Source of the DNA: Veillonellaceae bacterium SB90
Lineage (GTDB): Bacteria; Bacillota; Negativicutes; Selenomonadales; Selenomonadaceae
DNA length: 64,000 bases
Direction of reading: 5' to 3'
NCBI GenBank assembly: GCA_902364065.1
Contig: CABJCJ010000013.1
Coordinates: 1-64,000 of the forward strand
Both the position numbers and the translations under genes were made by a program. The notes under the pieces were generated by a model that saw only the letters and a list, made by a program, of their open reading frames with translations, did no database searches and was not told where the DNA came from. Positions 38,834 to 47,290 of this stretch are shown here, one piece after another (the stretch's first letter is position 1; every line of letters begins with the position of its first letter).

Positions 38834-38902
38834 TACTATCCTTTTGGGTACTATCATACAATAAAGTGCATTCTTAACAAAAGGATTCTTTGTGGCTATA
38901 AT
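38834..38902. promoter_or_regulatory. Divergent promoters with candidate HxlR operator
   Basis: Rightward: TTAACA (38874-38879), 17 bases, TATAAT (38897-38902). Leftward: a TATAAT complement lies at 38807-38812. Between them TACTATC repeats at 38834-38840 and 38849-38855, and the near-palindrome TATCC-TTTT-GGGTA spans 38837-38850, placed over the leftward -35 region. HxlR-family regulators commonly bind such sites, and an hxlR-type gene lies at 39.56 kb. Confidence 0.5.
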
Positions 38903-38978
38903 GAATGCATCAGCTGAAATGAGCCGCTGCGGCAAAAGGAAAATCTATGAGATACGACGAAATAAATGGAGGATATTT

Positions 38979-39497
38979 ATGTTAAACGAAATTAACTGGC
39001 CGCATGACTACCTGCCGGGGCTGACAGATAACTTCGCCTCGAATGAGGTCATCGTCAAGGGCATCGACGCTGCGGAGACGTTTGCGAACCTTATCGACAC
39101 GAGCATCTGGCCGACGTACTACAGCAATGTCGCGGACGTCGAGTTCGACAATACGGAGGGCACGAAGCTAGCACCGGATACGCGCTTCCGCTTCAAGACG
39201 TTCGGCTTCCCGATTGAAGCGGAGATCACGGAGTTCGAGGCACCGCACGATGGTGAGCCGGGCCGCCTGGCTTGGCATGGTTGGGCAGAGGGCGATGCAG
39301 AGCACCGCCTCGATGTCATCCATGCCTGGCTTATTGAGGACCTCTCGGAAGGCCGCGTGCGCATCCTGACGCAGGAATCGCAGAAGGGAAAGCCGGCAGC
39401 TGAGCTCCACGAAGACCCGAAGGACCCGATGAATGTCGGTCATCAGGAATGGGTTCGCGGCCTCGCTGCTACGGTATTAGCGGCACATCAGGCATGA
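38979..39497 (+). CDS. SRPBCC (START-like) family protein
   Basis: A 172-residue protein resembling the SRPBCC/polyketide-cyclase fold: a helix with TFANLIDTSIWPTYYSNVADVEF, then alternating strands (FRFKTFGFPIEAEITEFE, RLAWHGWAEG) and a long C-terminal helix. Members bind hydrophobic ligands; no substrate can be inferred. The start follows GGAGGATATTT. It is first of three rightward genes (SRPBCC, HxlR regulator, DJ-1-like). Confidence 0.75.
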   Translation: MLNEINWPHDYLPGLTDNFASNEVIVKGIDAAETFANLIDTSIWPTYYSNVADVEFDNTEGTKLAPDTRFRFKTFGFPIEAEITEFEAPHDGEPGRLAWHGWAEGDAEHRLDVIHAWLIEDLSEGRVRILTQESQKGKPAAELHEDPKDPMNVGHQEWVRGLAATVLAAHQA

Positions 39498-39557
39498 GTG
39501 TTGCTGGAGCTGGCCGGATGGTTGTAGAAGGTGTTGGCAGATGGGAGTGAGCGTTTG

Positions 39558-39914
39558 ATGAAGGAAGCAATGTTCCATTGCCCGGTTGAAGCAGCGCTGA
39601 GCCTGATTGGCGGCAAATACAAATGCATCATTATCTGGCACCTGATGCAGCGGACGCACCGCTATGGCGAGCTGCACCGCCTTATTCCGCAGGCGACTCC
39701 GAAGATGCTGACACAGCAACTTCGCGAGCTCGAGGCAGATGGCGTCATCCATCGCAAGGTTTACCCCGTCGTGCCGCCGCGCACGGAATACAGCCTGACC
39801 GAGTTCGGGAAAAGCCTTACGCCTGTCGTTCAGGCTATCTGCGACTGGGGCAAGGCAAATATGAAAGACAGGATTTTACCGGATCCACACGAAGATCAAC
39901 AGGAGGGATTTTGA
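39558..39914 (+). CDS. HxlR-family transcriptional regulator
   Basis: A 118-residue MarR-like winged-helix regulator of the HxlR family: CPVEAALSLIGGKYKCIII (the conserved cysteine near the N-terminus), WHLMQRTHRYGELHRLIP, KMLTQQLRELEADGVIHR, and SLTEFGKSL. Several HxlR proteins (YodB, HypR) sense electrophiles or hypochlorite through that N-terminal cysteine. The stop overlaps the next gene's ATG (TGATG). It probably controls its own group and the divergent nitroreductase. Confidence 0.9.
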   Translation: MKEAMFHCPVEAALSLIGGKYKCIIIWHLMQRTHRYGELHRLIPQATPKMLTQQLRELEADGVIHRKVYPVVPPRTEYSLTEFGKSLTPVVQAICDWGKANMKDRILPDPHEDQQEGF

Positions 39915-40759
39915 TGAAGCAGGTGCTATTCTTATGCCTGGCAGCGCTCCTGTTGCTGCCAATCTTCAGCGCCCATTCAGAAGCGGCCGCGAGCAAGGGC
40001 AAGATCCTCGTCGTGGTTTCGAGTCAGGATAAGATGGAGCTTGCCGACAAGAGCATCATGGATGTCGGCTTCTTTCTCAATGAATTCGCCGTGCCGACGG
40101 AGTATCTGGCAGAGCGCGGCTATGAGATCGTGCTCGCCACGCCGAGCGGCCAGATGCCGGTCATGGACAAGAGCTCGAACGACAAGAAATTCTTTGGCGG
40201 CGATGAAGCAGCGCGCGCCAAGGCTGTGGCGTTCGTCAATGGTCTCAAGCCCATCTCGCTGCAGGACGCCATCAAGGACGGCCTCGAGCAGTATGCGGCC
40301 ATCTTTGTGCCGGGCGGCCATGCGCCGATGACGGACCTCATGCAGGATAAGGATCTCGGCACAATCTTGCGCTACTTCCACGAGAAGCAGAAGCCGACGG
40401 CGTTCATCTGCCATGGCCCGTCTGCGATGCTTGCAGCTCTGCCGGATGCCGCAGCTTACCGTCAGGCGCTTGTCTCGCATGATGCGAAGGGAGCCATGGC
40501 TGCTGCCAAGGGCTGGATCTACAGCGGCTACGAGATGACGGTCCTCTCGGATGCAGAAGAGTGGCCTGGCGAAGTCGCCAAGGGCACGGAGATGCCGTTT
40601 CACGTCGAGCAGGCCCTGCAGATTGCAGGCGGCAGGATGCGTGTCGATGGCATGTATGGCAGCCACGTCGTCCATGACCGCGAGCTTATTACGGGGCAGA
40701 ATCCGTCTTCAGATCTTGAGCTGGCCAGGGAACTCGATAAAACACTGTCGGCAAAATAA
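39914..40759 (+). CDS. Exported DJ-1/PfpI-family protein
   Basis: A 281-residue DJ-1/PfpI (class I glutamine amidotransferase-like) protein with an N-terminal signal peptide (hydrophobic 4-20, cut near SEA-A). The nucleophile cysteine is C166 in FICHGPSAML, with the acidic and glycine elbow in VPGGHAPMTDL, as in Hsp31-like chaperone/deglycase enzymes; it has the extra length of the Hsp31 group. Export is unusual, as most are cytoplasmic. Co-transcribed with the HxlR regulator (1-base overlap), suggesting a role in carbonyl or oxidant stress; this is an inference. Confidence 0.82.
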   Translation: MKQVLFLCLAALLLLPIFSAHSEAAASKGKILVVVSSQDKMELADKSIMDVGFFLNEFAVPTEYLAERGYEIVLATPSGQMPVMDKSSNDKKFFGGDEAARAKAVAFVNGLKPISLQDAIKDGLEQYAAIFVPGGHAPMTDLMQDKDLGTILRYFHEKQKPTAFICHGPSAMLAALPDAAAYRQALVSHDAKGAMAAAKGWIYSGYEMTVLSDAEEWPGEVAKGTEMPFHVEQALQIAGGRMRVDGMYGSHVVHDRELITGQNPSSDLELARELDKTLSAK

Positions 40760-40784
40760 ATCAGGTCTTCAGCGCCTTCCGGAA

Positions 40785-40827
40785 AAAACGGCTTATCCGT
40801 ATCGTGTGATGCGGATAAGCCGTTTTT
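40785..40827. terminator. Bidirectional terminator between DJ-1-like gene and malic enzyme
   Basis: AAAACGGCTTATCCG pairs with CGGATAAGCCGTTTTT around a 13-base loop, between convergent genes. Confidence 0.88.
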
Positions 40828-40845
40828 GTTTTTGTTTTGAAATTG

Positions 40846-42102
40846 TCAAGCCGTAGCTTCCTTGGCGCGTTCGTTTTCAAGCAAATCGTGCGTATGGCGG
40901 GCTACCTGCTCCGGCGTGACGTCCGTGCGGCGGGCTACGCCGCTCTCGATGGCTGCCTTGGCGACAGCAGCTGCGACGGTCGGTGCGACGCGCGGGTCGA
41001 ACGGGCTCGTGATGACGTGATTCTCGTCGAGCTCCTTGGCGTCGATGAGGCCGGCGATGGCCTTGGCTGCGGCCATCTTCATTTCTTCATTGATGGCTTT
41101 GGCGCGGACGTCGAGAGCGCCGCGGAAGATGCCCGGGAAGGCCAGCAGGTTGTTGACCTGGTTCGGGTAATCGCTGCGGCCCGTGCAGACGACGCGGGCA
41201 CCGGCGGCATGGGCGTCTTCCGGCATGATCTCAGGCGTCGGGTTGGCCATGCCCATGATGATCGGGTCTTTCTTCATCGAGCGGACCATGTCCTTCGTGA
41301 CACAGCCGGCTACGGAAACACCGATGAAGACATCGGCATCCTTGATGACATCCGCCAGCTTGCCGGCCTGATGCGCGGGGTTCGTGATCGTGGCGATGTC
41401 GTCCTTGTACGGATTCATGCCTTCCGGACGGCCTGTGTAGATGGCACCCTTGGAATCGCAGAGGATGATGTTGCGGCCGCCCATGTTGTAGATCAGGCGC
41501 GTGATGGCCTGGCCGGCTGCACCGGCGCCATTGATGACGAATTTCGAGTCCTGGAAGTTGCGCTTCGTGAGCTTGAAGGCATTGATGAGAGCCGAGACGA
41601 CGACGATGGCCGTGCCGTGCTGATCATCGTGGAAGACCGGGATATCGAGTTTCTCGCGCAGGCGCTTCTCGATGTCGAAGCACTGCGGTGCCTTGATGTC
41701 CTCGAGGTTGATTCCGCCAAACGTCGGGGCCATGAGCTCGACGGCGCGGACAATCTCATCGACATCCTGCGTGTCGAGGCAGATGGGGACGGAATCGACA
41801 CCGGCAAAGCCCTTGAACAGGATGGCCTTGCCCTCCATGACCGGCAGGCCGGCGCCGGCACCGATGTTGCCGAGGCCGAGTACGGCGCTGCCGTTCGTCA
41901 CGACGGCGACGAGATTGCCCTTGGCCGTATAATCATAGATCGTTTCGGGATTCTTCTTGATCTCGAGGCACGGTGCGGCGACGCCCGGCGAATAAGCCAG
42001 CGTCAGATCACGTGATTTTTCGAGAGGCACCTTGCTGCGCATCTCGATTTTGCCCTGGTTCTCTCTATGCAAAGCCAATGCCTTTTCATTGATGTTATTC
42101 AT
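40846..42102 (-). CDS. NAD(P)-dependent malic enzyme
   Basis: Oxidative decarboxylation of malate to pyruvate (EC 1.1.1.38/40 type). The 418-residue protein is the short bacterial form: LAYSPGVAAPCLEI (malic N-domain), VFHDDQHGTAIVV (metal-binding), VINGAGAAGQAITRL (nucleotide-binding) and IMGMANPTPEIMPEDA. Start at 42102 (MNNINEKALALHREN) is spaced properly from AAAGGGTG; two other ATGs lie at 42108 and 42120. A symmetric CRP-like site lies about 85 bases upstream. Confidence 0.93.
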   Translation of the reverse strand: MNNINEKALALHRENQGKIEMRSKVPLEKSRDLTLAYSPGVAAPCLEIKKNPETIYDYTAKGNLVAVVTNGSAVLGLGNIGAGAGLPVMEGKAILFKGFAGVDSVPICLDTQDVDEIVRAVELMAPTFGGINLEDIKAPQCFDIEKRLREKLDIPVFHDDQHGTAIVVVSALINAFKLTKRNFQDSKFVINGAGAAGQAITRLIYNMGGRNIILCDSKGAIYTGRPEGMNPYKDDIATITNPAHQAGKLADVIKDADVFIGVSVAGCVTKDMVRSMKKDPIIMGMANPTPEIMPEDAHAAGARVVCTGRSDYPNQVNNLLAFPGIFRGALDVRAKAINEEMKMAAAKAIAGLIDAKELDENHVITSPFDPRVAPTVAAAVAKAAIESGVARRTDVTPEQVARHTHDLLENERAKEATA

Positions 42103-42181
42103 ATTCATACACCCTTTCATATGCTCGACTTATCGAGCTCCTACCGATGTTTCCAGTTTAACGATTGTAATTATGAATTAC

Positions 42182-42197
42182 TGTGACTGATGTTACA
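42182..42197. promoter_or_regulatory. CRP/FNR-like palindrome upstream of malic enzyme
   Basis: TGTGACTGATGTTACA matches TGTGA-N6-TCACA with one mismatch, about 80 bases upstream of the malic enzyme start in a markedly AT-rich gap. A Crp/Fnr-family regulator could act here; no such regulator gene is in the window. Confidence 0.35.
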
Positions 42198-42333
42198 CTT
42201 TAAAAATTATTTTTAGTTATGACTCAATAATCTGTAAAATCGTGTTGAATACTATTATATAGTTTTATACGGAAATTACAAATATCCATTATTAATTAGG
42301 CCTATAACCGGAAGTTATATGCGCAAAGAAAAA

Positions 42334-42364
42334 GAGAAGCAGACAGGAAAAATGTCTGCTTCTC
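42334..42364 (-). terminator. Terminator of the LCP gene
   Basis: GAGAAGCAGACA and TGTCTGCTTCTC are exact complements. On the minus strand the stem is followed by TTTTTCTTT. It lies 30 bases past the LCP stop codon. The rest of the 291-bp gap to malic enzyme is AT-rich and holds that gene's promoter region. Confidence 0.85.
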
Positions 42365-42393
42365 TATATGTTCCTATGGATTTATCGAAAAAA

Positions 42394-43656
42394 TCACTGT
42401 GTCTTGCTATTGTTGCCGCTGTTTTTTGTTGGAGCGGCAGGAGCCGTGCCCTGGCTGACGCTGCTGGACGGGGACCTGCTTTCCTGCGTCTGGGAGGAAC
42501 TGCGGCTCTGGCTCTCCGTTGAAGAGGAGCTGTGCGACTTCGCAGAGCTGGAGGACTGGGATTTGCTTGAGCTCTGCGTGCTCTTCTGCGTGCTGCTCTT
42601 GCTGTTTGACGATTTCGTCGCCGGGGCAGCCGTAGCATTGGCCGGGATCGAGCTTTCGTACTCGTGCTCGGCACGGTCGAGCAGGGCGCGTTCGCTGGCG
42701 TTGAGCTGGATGCCGAGCGTGTCGGCAAGCGTCGTGCGCAATTTGCGCAGATCCGGGATCCAGTAGCTGACGCCGTCGATGTAGAGGGGCTTGCCCGGGA
42801 CCATTTCCGTCTTGAGTCCATTCTTCTGGGCTTCCTTGAGCGTGCCGGCGAATTCCAGCATCTGGCGGAAGGAGAGGTCGGTCTTGACGGAGGACATGAC
42901 TTCCTTGATGACTGAAGGCAGTTTCGGGATGATGGTCGGCGAGGTGACCTTGTCCATGCAGGCCTTCATGAATTTCTGCTGACGCTTGATGCGCCCGATG
43001 TCGCCTTCCTCGTCGCGGTAACGCACGTAGGTGACGGCGGTCTTGCCATCCATATGCTGCATGCCCGGCTTGAGGTCGATGATGAGGCCGCCGTCGTCGT
43101 CCCAGGGATCCTCGTAGTACATGCGCTTCTCGACATCGATGTCGATGCCGCCGATGGCGTCGATGATCTTCTGGAACGCCTGGATGTTGATGACGACGTA
43201 GTGGTCCATATTGACGCCGAGGAAATCCTCCACGGTGCGCTGAGCGAGCTTCTCGCCGCCTTCCGTGCCACCCTTGGCACTGCCGTAGGCGTAGGCGGCA
43301 TTGATCTTATCCCAGCCGTGTCCCTTGATCTTGACGCGGGTATCGCGCGGGATGGACATGAGAGCGGCCTGGTCCTTCTTCGGATCGATGGTGGCGACCA
43401 TCAGTGTGTCGCTGCGTCCGACGTCGTCTGCTCGTTCATCGACGCCCATGATCATGATGGTCGATTTGTCCTTGGCCGTAAGCAGGCCGTCTTCGACAAC
43501 GTCGTCGGCTGATTTGTCGAGCAGGCTGTTCGATGCGAACAGGGCACCGGCGGCTGCTGCGCCGACAAAGGCCAGGACCAGCAGCACCCAGAGCCAGACG
43601 CGGCGTTTGCGGCGTGAACGGCGTGGCTGGCGCGGCGGGATCGGATTTGTTTGCAA
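42394..43656 (-). CDS. LytR-CpsA-Psr (LCP) family protein
   Basis: LCP proteins transfer anionic polymers or polysaccharides to peptidoglycan from undecaprenyl-linked donors. The 420-residue protein has a basic cytoplasmic N-terminus (PRRSRRKRR), one membrane segment (about 21-42), and the LCP core with MIMGVDERADDVGRSDTLMV, SIPRDTRV, KINAAYAYG and YVRYRDEEGDIGRIKRQQ, containing the conserved Arg/Asp residues. A Ser/Gln-rich, low-complexity tail of about 85 residues follows. The start is TTG at 43656 after AAGGTATCAA. It is a single-gene transcript with its own terminator. Confidence 0.92.
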   Translation of the reverse strand: MQTNPIPPRQPRRSRRKRRVWLWVLLVLAFVGAAAAGALFASNSLLDKSADDVVEDGLLTAKDKSTIMIMGVDERADDVGRSDTLMVATIDPKKDQAALMSIPRDTRVKIKGHGWDKINAAYAYGSAKGGTEGGEKLAQRTVEDFLGVNMDHYVVINIQAFQKIIDAIGGIDIDVEKRMYYEDPWDDDGGLIIDLKPGMQHMDGKTAVTYVRYRDEEGDIGRIKRQQKFMKACMDKVTSPTIIPKLPSVIKEVMSSVKTDLSFRQMLEFAGTLKEAQKNGLKTEMVPGKPLYIDGVSYWIPDLRKLRTTLADTLGIQLNASERALLDRAEHEYESSIPANATAAPATKSSNSKSSTQKSTQSSSKSQSSSSAKSHSSSSTESQSRSSSQTQESRSPSSSVSQGTAPAAPTKNSGNNSKTQ

Positions 43657-43841
43657 ATTGATACCTTCTTTTCTGATGATAGCAAAACTTCCCCATTATT
43701 GGGGTATATTCTTATTATAAAGAGCGGCGGGCTCCCATGCAATTACTTTCTTGATATCCACATCATATCGTAAGCAACAAGACTGAAAAAAAACTGTAGG
43801 CGTGTTAGAATAGCATGAGGATAAGAAAGGGGAGGATTTTC

Positions 43842-44312
43842 ATGGCAGATGAGATTGAACGCAAATTCCTCGTGAAAGAGGGCTGGCAGCCACAGCATGT
43901 GGGCGTGCGCATTGCGCAGGGATATCTGTTGTCTGCGCCGGAACGCATCGTGCGCGTGCGCATCAAGGGGGACAAGGGATTCCTTACGATCAAGGGACGC
44001 AATGAGGGCATCCGGCGGCTGGAGTTTGAGTACGAGATTCCCTGTGCGGATGCCGAGGCTCTGCTGAAGCTCTGCGAGCAGCCGCTCATCGAGAAGACGC
44101 GCTATCTCGAAGAGGTGGGCGGTTTTACCTGGGAGGTCGATGTCTTCGCGGGAGACAATGCGGGGCTGCGTGTGGCAGAGATTGAGCTGCCGGCGGAGGA
44201 TACGCCGTTTGAAAAGCCCGAGTGGACAGGGCAGGAGGTTTCCGGCGATGCACGGTATTACAATTCGAGCCTGATTGCCCATCCGTATTGCCTGTGGAAA
44301 ACAAGGTCATGA
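43842..44312 (+). CDS. CYTH-domain protein (putative triphosphatase)
   Basis: A 156-residue CYTH protein: N-terminal ExExK signature EIERKFLV, then IAQGYLL, VRVRIKGDKGFLTIKG, FEYEIP, IEKTRYL and VDVFAGDNAGLRVAEIEL give the alternating charged strands of the tunnel fold. Bacterial CYTH proteins hydrolyse inorganic triphosphate or nucleoside triphosphates; the substrate here is not known. The start at 43842 follows GGGGAGG. The last codons contain a DnaA box (44,294) that belongs to the cluster downstream. Confidence 0.88.
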   Translation: MADEIERKFLVKEGWQPQHVGVRIAQGYLLSAPERIVRVRIKGDKGFLTIKGRNEGIRRLEFEYEIPCADAEALLKLCEQPLIEKTRYLEEVGGFTWEVDVFAGDNAGLRVAEIELPAEDTPFEKPEWTGQEVSGDARYYNSSLIAHPYCLWKTRS

Positions 44313-44557
44313 GGTGATTGAGATATCCACAGGATATGGTGGGGAAAATCGCGGTAAAAAGCGCAAGATATGGGCGTTGACAAGTTGATTTTCGTATATA
44401 TGGTGGTTATCCACGGATTTATCCACATTATCCACAGAAAAGGAGAAAAATTTTAGCCACAATATGCACATAGCCCTGTATATATTATAGTAGGAAATGA
44501 AAAAATGGGCTTGTGGAAAAACAGTTTATCCACAGGTGTGGATTCTTTTGTGGATAA
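44294..44557. other. Second DnaA-box cluster, between CYTH and mgtC-like genes
   Basis: Perfect DnaA boxes (TTATCCACA or its complement) lie at 44419-44427, 44428-44436, 44526-44534 and 44549-44557. Near-perfect ones lie at 44294-44302 (TGTGGAAAA), 44324-44332 (ATATCCACA), 44407-44415 (TTATCCACG), 44512-44520 (TGTGGAAAA) and 44537-44545 (TGTGGATTC). TTGACA-16-TATGGT (44377-44404) gives a candidate promoter for the mgtC-like gene that runs straight into the boxes. The density equals that at oriC. A role in titrating DnaA or in DnaA control of the downstream gene is inferred. Confidence 0.8.
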
Positions 44558-44576
44558 CAGAAAGGGATGCAGATGT

Positions 44577-45278
44577 ATGGGGACTATGATGATATCGAAT
44601 GAGGAGCTGCTGCTGCGGCTGGTGCTGTCCTGTATCCTGGGCGGCATCATCGGCTATGAGCGGCAATCGCGGCGCAAGTCAGCGGGCCTGCGGACGAATG
44701 TGCTCGTCTGTCTCGGCGCCTGCCTCATCATGGTGATGTCAGAAGGGATTTATCAGGGCGTCGAAGGGCATACGAATGCCGATCCGGCGCGTCTGGCGGC
44801 GCAGGTCGTCAGTGGTATCGGTTTCCTCGGCGCCGGTGCTATCATGAAGGAGGGGCTGACGGTTACGGGGCTGACGACGGCGGCCTGCCTCTGGGTCGTG
44901 GCGGGCGTGGGGCTGGCCGTGGGCGGCGGCTTCTATTCCGGTGCGCTCATCACGACGGCACTCGTCTTCGTGACGCTTGGCACGCTTTCAAAGCTTGACG
45001 AGTGGGTGGATCATGAGAAGAATTTCTCGCTATCCATCCACACAATAGACCGTCCGGGACAGATGCTTTTGATCAACAATTGCCTGGAGGGGCTGCATCT
45101 GCGCATCCGCGGCGTCAAGATCAAGTCGGATGACTTCGATGATGGCCGCTGGGGCAAGAAGGGGCGCAAGTATCTTTCCATCGACCTGGAGGTCTACAAT
45201 CCACAGGGCGTCAAGGGTGTCATCGTGGTCGATGCCGTGCGCAGCCTCGAGGGTGTGCAGGGGGTCGATCTGATTTGA
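44577..45278 (+). CDS. MgtC/SapB-family membrane protein
   Basis: A 233-residue MgtC-family protein: LLRLVLSCILGGIIGYERQ, then SAGLRTNVLVCLGACLIMV and QVVSGIGFLGAGAIMKEG with the typical GIGFLGAGAI motif; four to five membrane segments and a cytoplasmic C-terminal domain of about 85 residues with an ACT-like pattern. MgtC proteins affect Mg2+ or acid adaptation and ATP synthase in pathogens; ordinary members are of unclear function. The start at 44577 is after AAAGGGA; an ATG nine bases later is possible. Its promoter region is packed with DnaA boxes. Confidence 0.88.
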   Translation: MGTMMISNEELLLRLVLSCILGGIIGYERQSRRKSAGLRTNVLVCLGACLIMVMSEGIYQGVEGHTNADPARLAAQVVSGIGFLGAGAIMKEGLTVTGLTTAACLWVVAGVGLAVGGGFYSGALITTALVFVTLGTLSKLDEWVDHEKNFSLSIHTIDRPGQMLLINNCLEGLHLRIRGVKIKSDDFDDGRWGKKGRKYLSIDLEVYNPQGVKGVIVVDAVRSLEGVQGVDLI

Positions 45279-45289
45279 ATCATGGCAAT

Positions 45290-45319
45290 AAAAAACGTGT
45301 CCGTCCGGACACGTTTTTT
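45290..45319. terminator. Bidirectional terminator between mgtC-like gene and fruA
   Basis: AAAAAACGTGTCCG and CGGACACGTTTTTT are exact complements with a two-base loop centre, between convergent genes. Confidence 0.88.
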
Positions 45320-45347
45320 GTTGCTTGTTTTGATGGGGTGAATGCTC

Positions 45348-47258
45348 TTATTCCTCGCCCTTCTTGAGCGGCTTCTTGAGGATGGAGAGCACGATGCAGC
45401 CGATGACGGCACCGACGAGGATCGATACGAGGTACATCAGCGGGTTGCCGATGGTCGGGACGACGAAGATGCCGCCGTGCGGAGCGCGCAGCGTGCAGTC
45501 GAAGGCCATCGTCAATGCACCGGTCACGGCCGAGCCGATGACGCAGGATGGGATGACGCGCAGCGGGTCAGCTGCGGCGAACGGGATGGCACCTTCCGTG
45601 ATGAAGGAGAGGCCCATGACGTAGTTCGTGATACCGGCTTTGCGCTCGCTCTCCGTGAAGCGGTTCTTGAAGAACGTCGTGCAGAGGGCAATTGCGAGCG
45701 GTGGGACCATGCCGCCTGCCATGACGGCAGCCATGACGTGGAACTCACCGGAAGCTAAGAGGCCCGTGCCCGTGACGTAAGCAGCCTTGTTGATCGGGCC
45801 GCCCATGTCGACAGCCATCATGCCGGCGACAATCATGCCCATGAAGATACGGGCGGACGGATCCATGTTCTTCAGCGTGTCGACCATCCAGCCGTTGATG
45901 GCGGAGACCGGCGGCGCGATGATGAAGAGGCTGATGAAGCCCATGATCAGGATGCCGAAGAACGGATAGATGAGCATCGGCTTGATGCCTTCGAGGGACT
46001 CCGGCAGGCACTTCGAAGCTTTCTTGAGAAAGTTGACGATGTAGCCGCCGAGGAAGCCGGCGATCAGGGCACCGAGGAAGCCGGAGCCCGTCGTGCCGGC
46101 GAGAGCACCGCCGACGAAGCCGACAGCAAGGCCCGGGCGGTCAGCAATCGACATGGAGATGAAACCGGCGAGGACCGGCAGCATGAAGCCGAAGGAGGCG
46201 CCGCCGATATCCTTGAAGAATTTGGCGAGCGGCGTGTTGGAGCCGAAGTTCTTCGGGTCGATGGAGTAATCATCGAACAGGAAGGCCAGGGCGATGAGGA
46301 TACCACCGCCGACGACGAACGGCAGCATGTGCGAGACGCCGTTCATCAGGTGCTTGTAGATCTGGCGGCCGAGGCTCTCGCCCTGGACGTCAGCAGCGCT
46401 TTCTTCCGTGTCGCTGCCCGAAGCGTGGTAAACGGGGGCATCGCCTGCGAGCGCGCGGTCGATGAGCTCATCGGCCTTGTTGATGCCGTCGGCAACCTTT
46501 GTGATGACGACTTTTTTGCCATTGAAGCGGGCCATGGCGACGTTCTTGTCGGCGGCGACGATGATGCCGTCAGCTGCGGCAATCTCAGCGTCCGTCAGGA
46601 TGTTCTTGGCACCGCCGGAGCCGTTCGTCTCGACCTTGATGGAGATGCCGCGCTTCTTGGCATGCTGCTCGAGGCTTTCGGCAGCCATGAAGGTGTGCGC
46701 GATGCCCGTCGGGCAGGCCGTGACAGCCAGGACCTGGATATGGTCGCTCTTGGGGGCTTCTTCGACCGTTTCCGCTTCTTCCGCTTTCGGTGCTTCGAAC
46801 TTGCCATCTTCCTTGAGGTCGATGAGGTGCAGGAACTCTTCCTTCGTCTTGGCAGCGATCAGGGCTTCCTTGAAGTCCGGGTCCATGATCATCATGGCAA
46901 GCTGCTGCAGAATCTGGATGTGAGCGTCATTGGCGGAATCCGGAGCTGCGATCATGAAGAACAGGCGGGCGGGGTTGCCGTCCATGGACTCGAAGTCCAT
47001 GCCCTCAGGAACCGTCATGGCGGCGAGGCCGGCTTCTTTGACGCCTTTGCTCTTGGCGTGCGGCGTGGCAATGCCGTCGCCGAGGCCCGTCGTGCCAGAA
47101 GCTTCGCGGGCGAAGACATCGTTTAAGTACTGTTCCTTATCCGCGAGATTGCCGGACGCTGCCATGAGGTCGGCGAGCTGACGGATGGCTGACTTCTTGT
47201 CAGTCGGCTTTACGCCCAGAGCGATGCTCTCACTCTTGAGCAAGTCAGTGATACGCAT
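45348..47258 (-). CDS. fruA: PTS fructose transporter, EIIABC fusion
   Basis: Takes up fructose and phosphorylates it to fructose-1-phosphate. The 636-residue protein has EIIA (1-148; phospho-histidine H67 in GDGIATPHAKS), a Glu-rich linker, EIIB (about 173-270; phospho-cysteine C182 in TACPTGIAHTFMAAE) and the EIIC membrane domain (about 295-630; HMLPFVVGGGILIALAFL). Length and order match FruA of Firmicutes. The start follows AAGGAGAG. It is the last gene of fruR-fruK-fruA, 32 bases after fruK. Confidence 0.95.
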   Translation of the reverse strand: MRITDLLKSESIALGVKPTDKKSAIRQLADLMAASGNLADKEQYLNDVFAREASGTTGLGDGIATPHAKSKGVKEAGLAAMTVPEGMDFESMDGNPARLFFMIAAPDSANDAHIQILQQLAMMIMDPDFKEALIAAKTKEEFLHLIDLKEDGKFEAPKAEEAETVEEAPKSDHIQVLAVTACPTGIAHTFMAAESLEQHAKKRGISIKVETNGSGGAKNILTDAEIAAADGIIVAADKNVAMARFNGKKVVITKVADGINKADELIDRALAGDAPVYHASGSDTEESAADVQGESLGRQIYKHLMNGVSHMLPFVVGGGILIALAFLFDDYSIDPKNFGSNTPLAKFFKDIGGASFGFMLPVLAGFISMSIADRPGLAVGFVGGALAGTTGSGFLGALIAGFLGGYIVNFLKKASKCLPESLEGIKPMLIYPFFGILIMGFISLFIIAPPVSAINGWMVDTLKNMDPSARIFMGMIVAGMMAVDMGGPINKAAYVTGTGLLASGEFHVMAAVMAGGMVPPLAIALCTTFFKNRFTESERKAGITNYVMGLSFITEGAIPFAAADPLRVIPSCVIGSAVTGALTMAFDCTLRAPHGGIFVVPTIGNPLMYLVSILVGAVIGCIVLSILKKPLKKGEE

Positions 47259-47290
47259 TTATTTCTCTCCTTTTTGATAAATGGATGGAA

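Noticed and set aside
44294..44557. A second functional chromosomal origin
   Set aside because: Boxes are dense, but there is no adjacent dnaA-dnaN, no proper CTA-repeat trio close to a box, and a titration or regulatory role explains it with less. Kept as a finding, not as an origin call.
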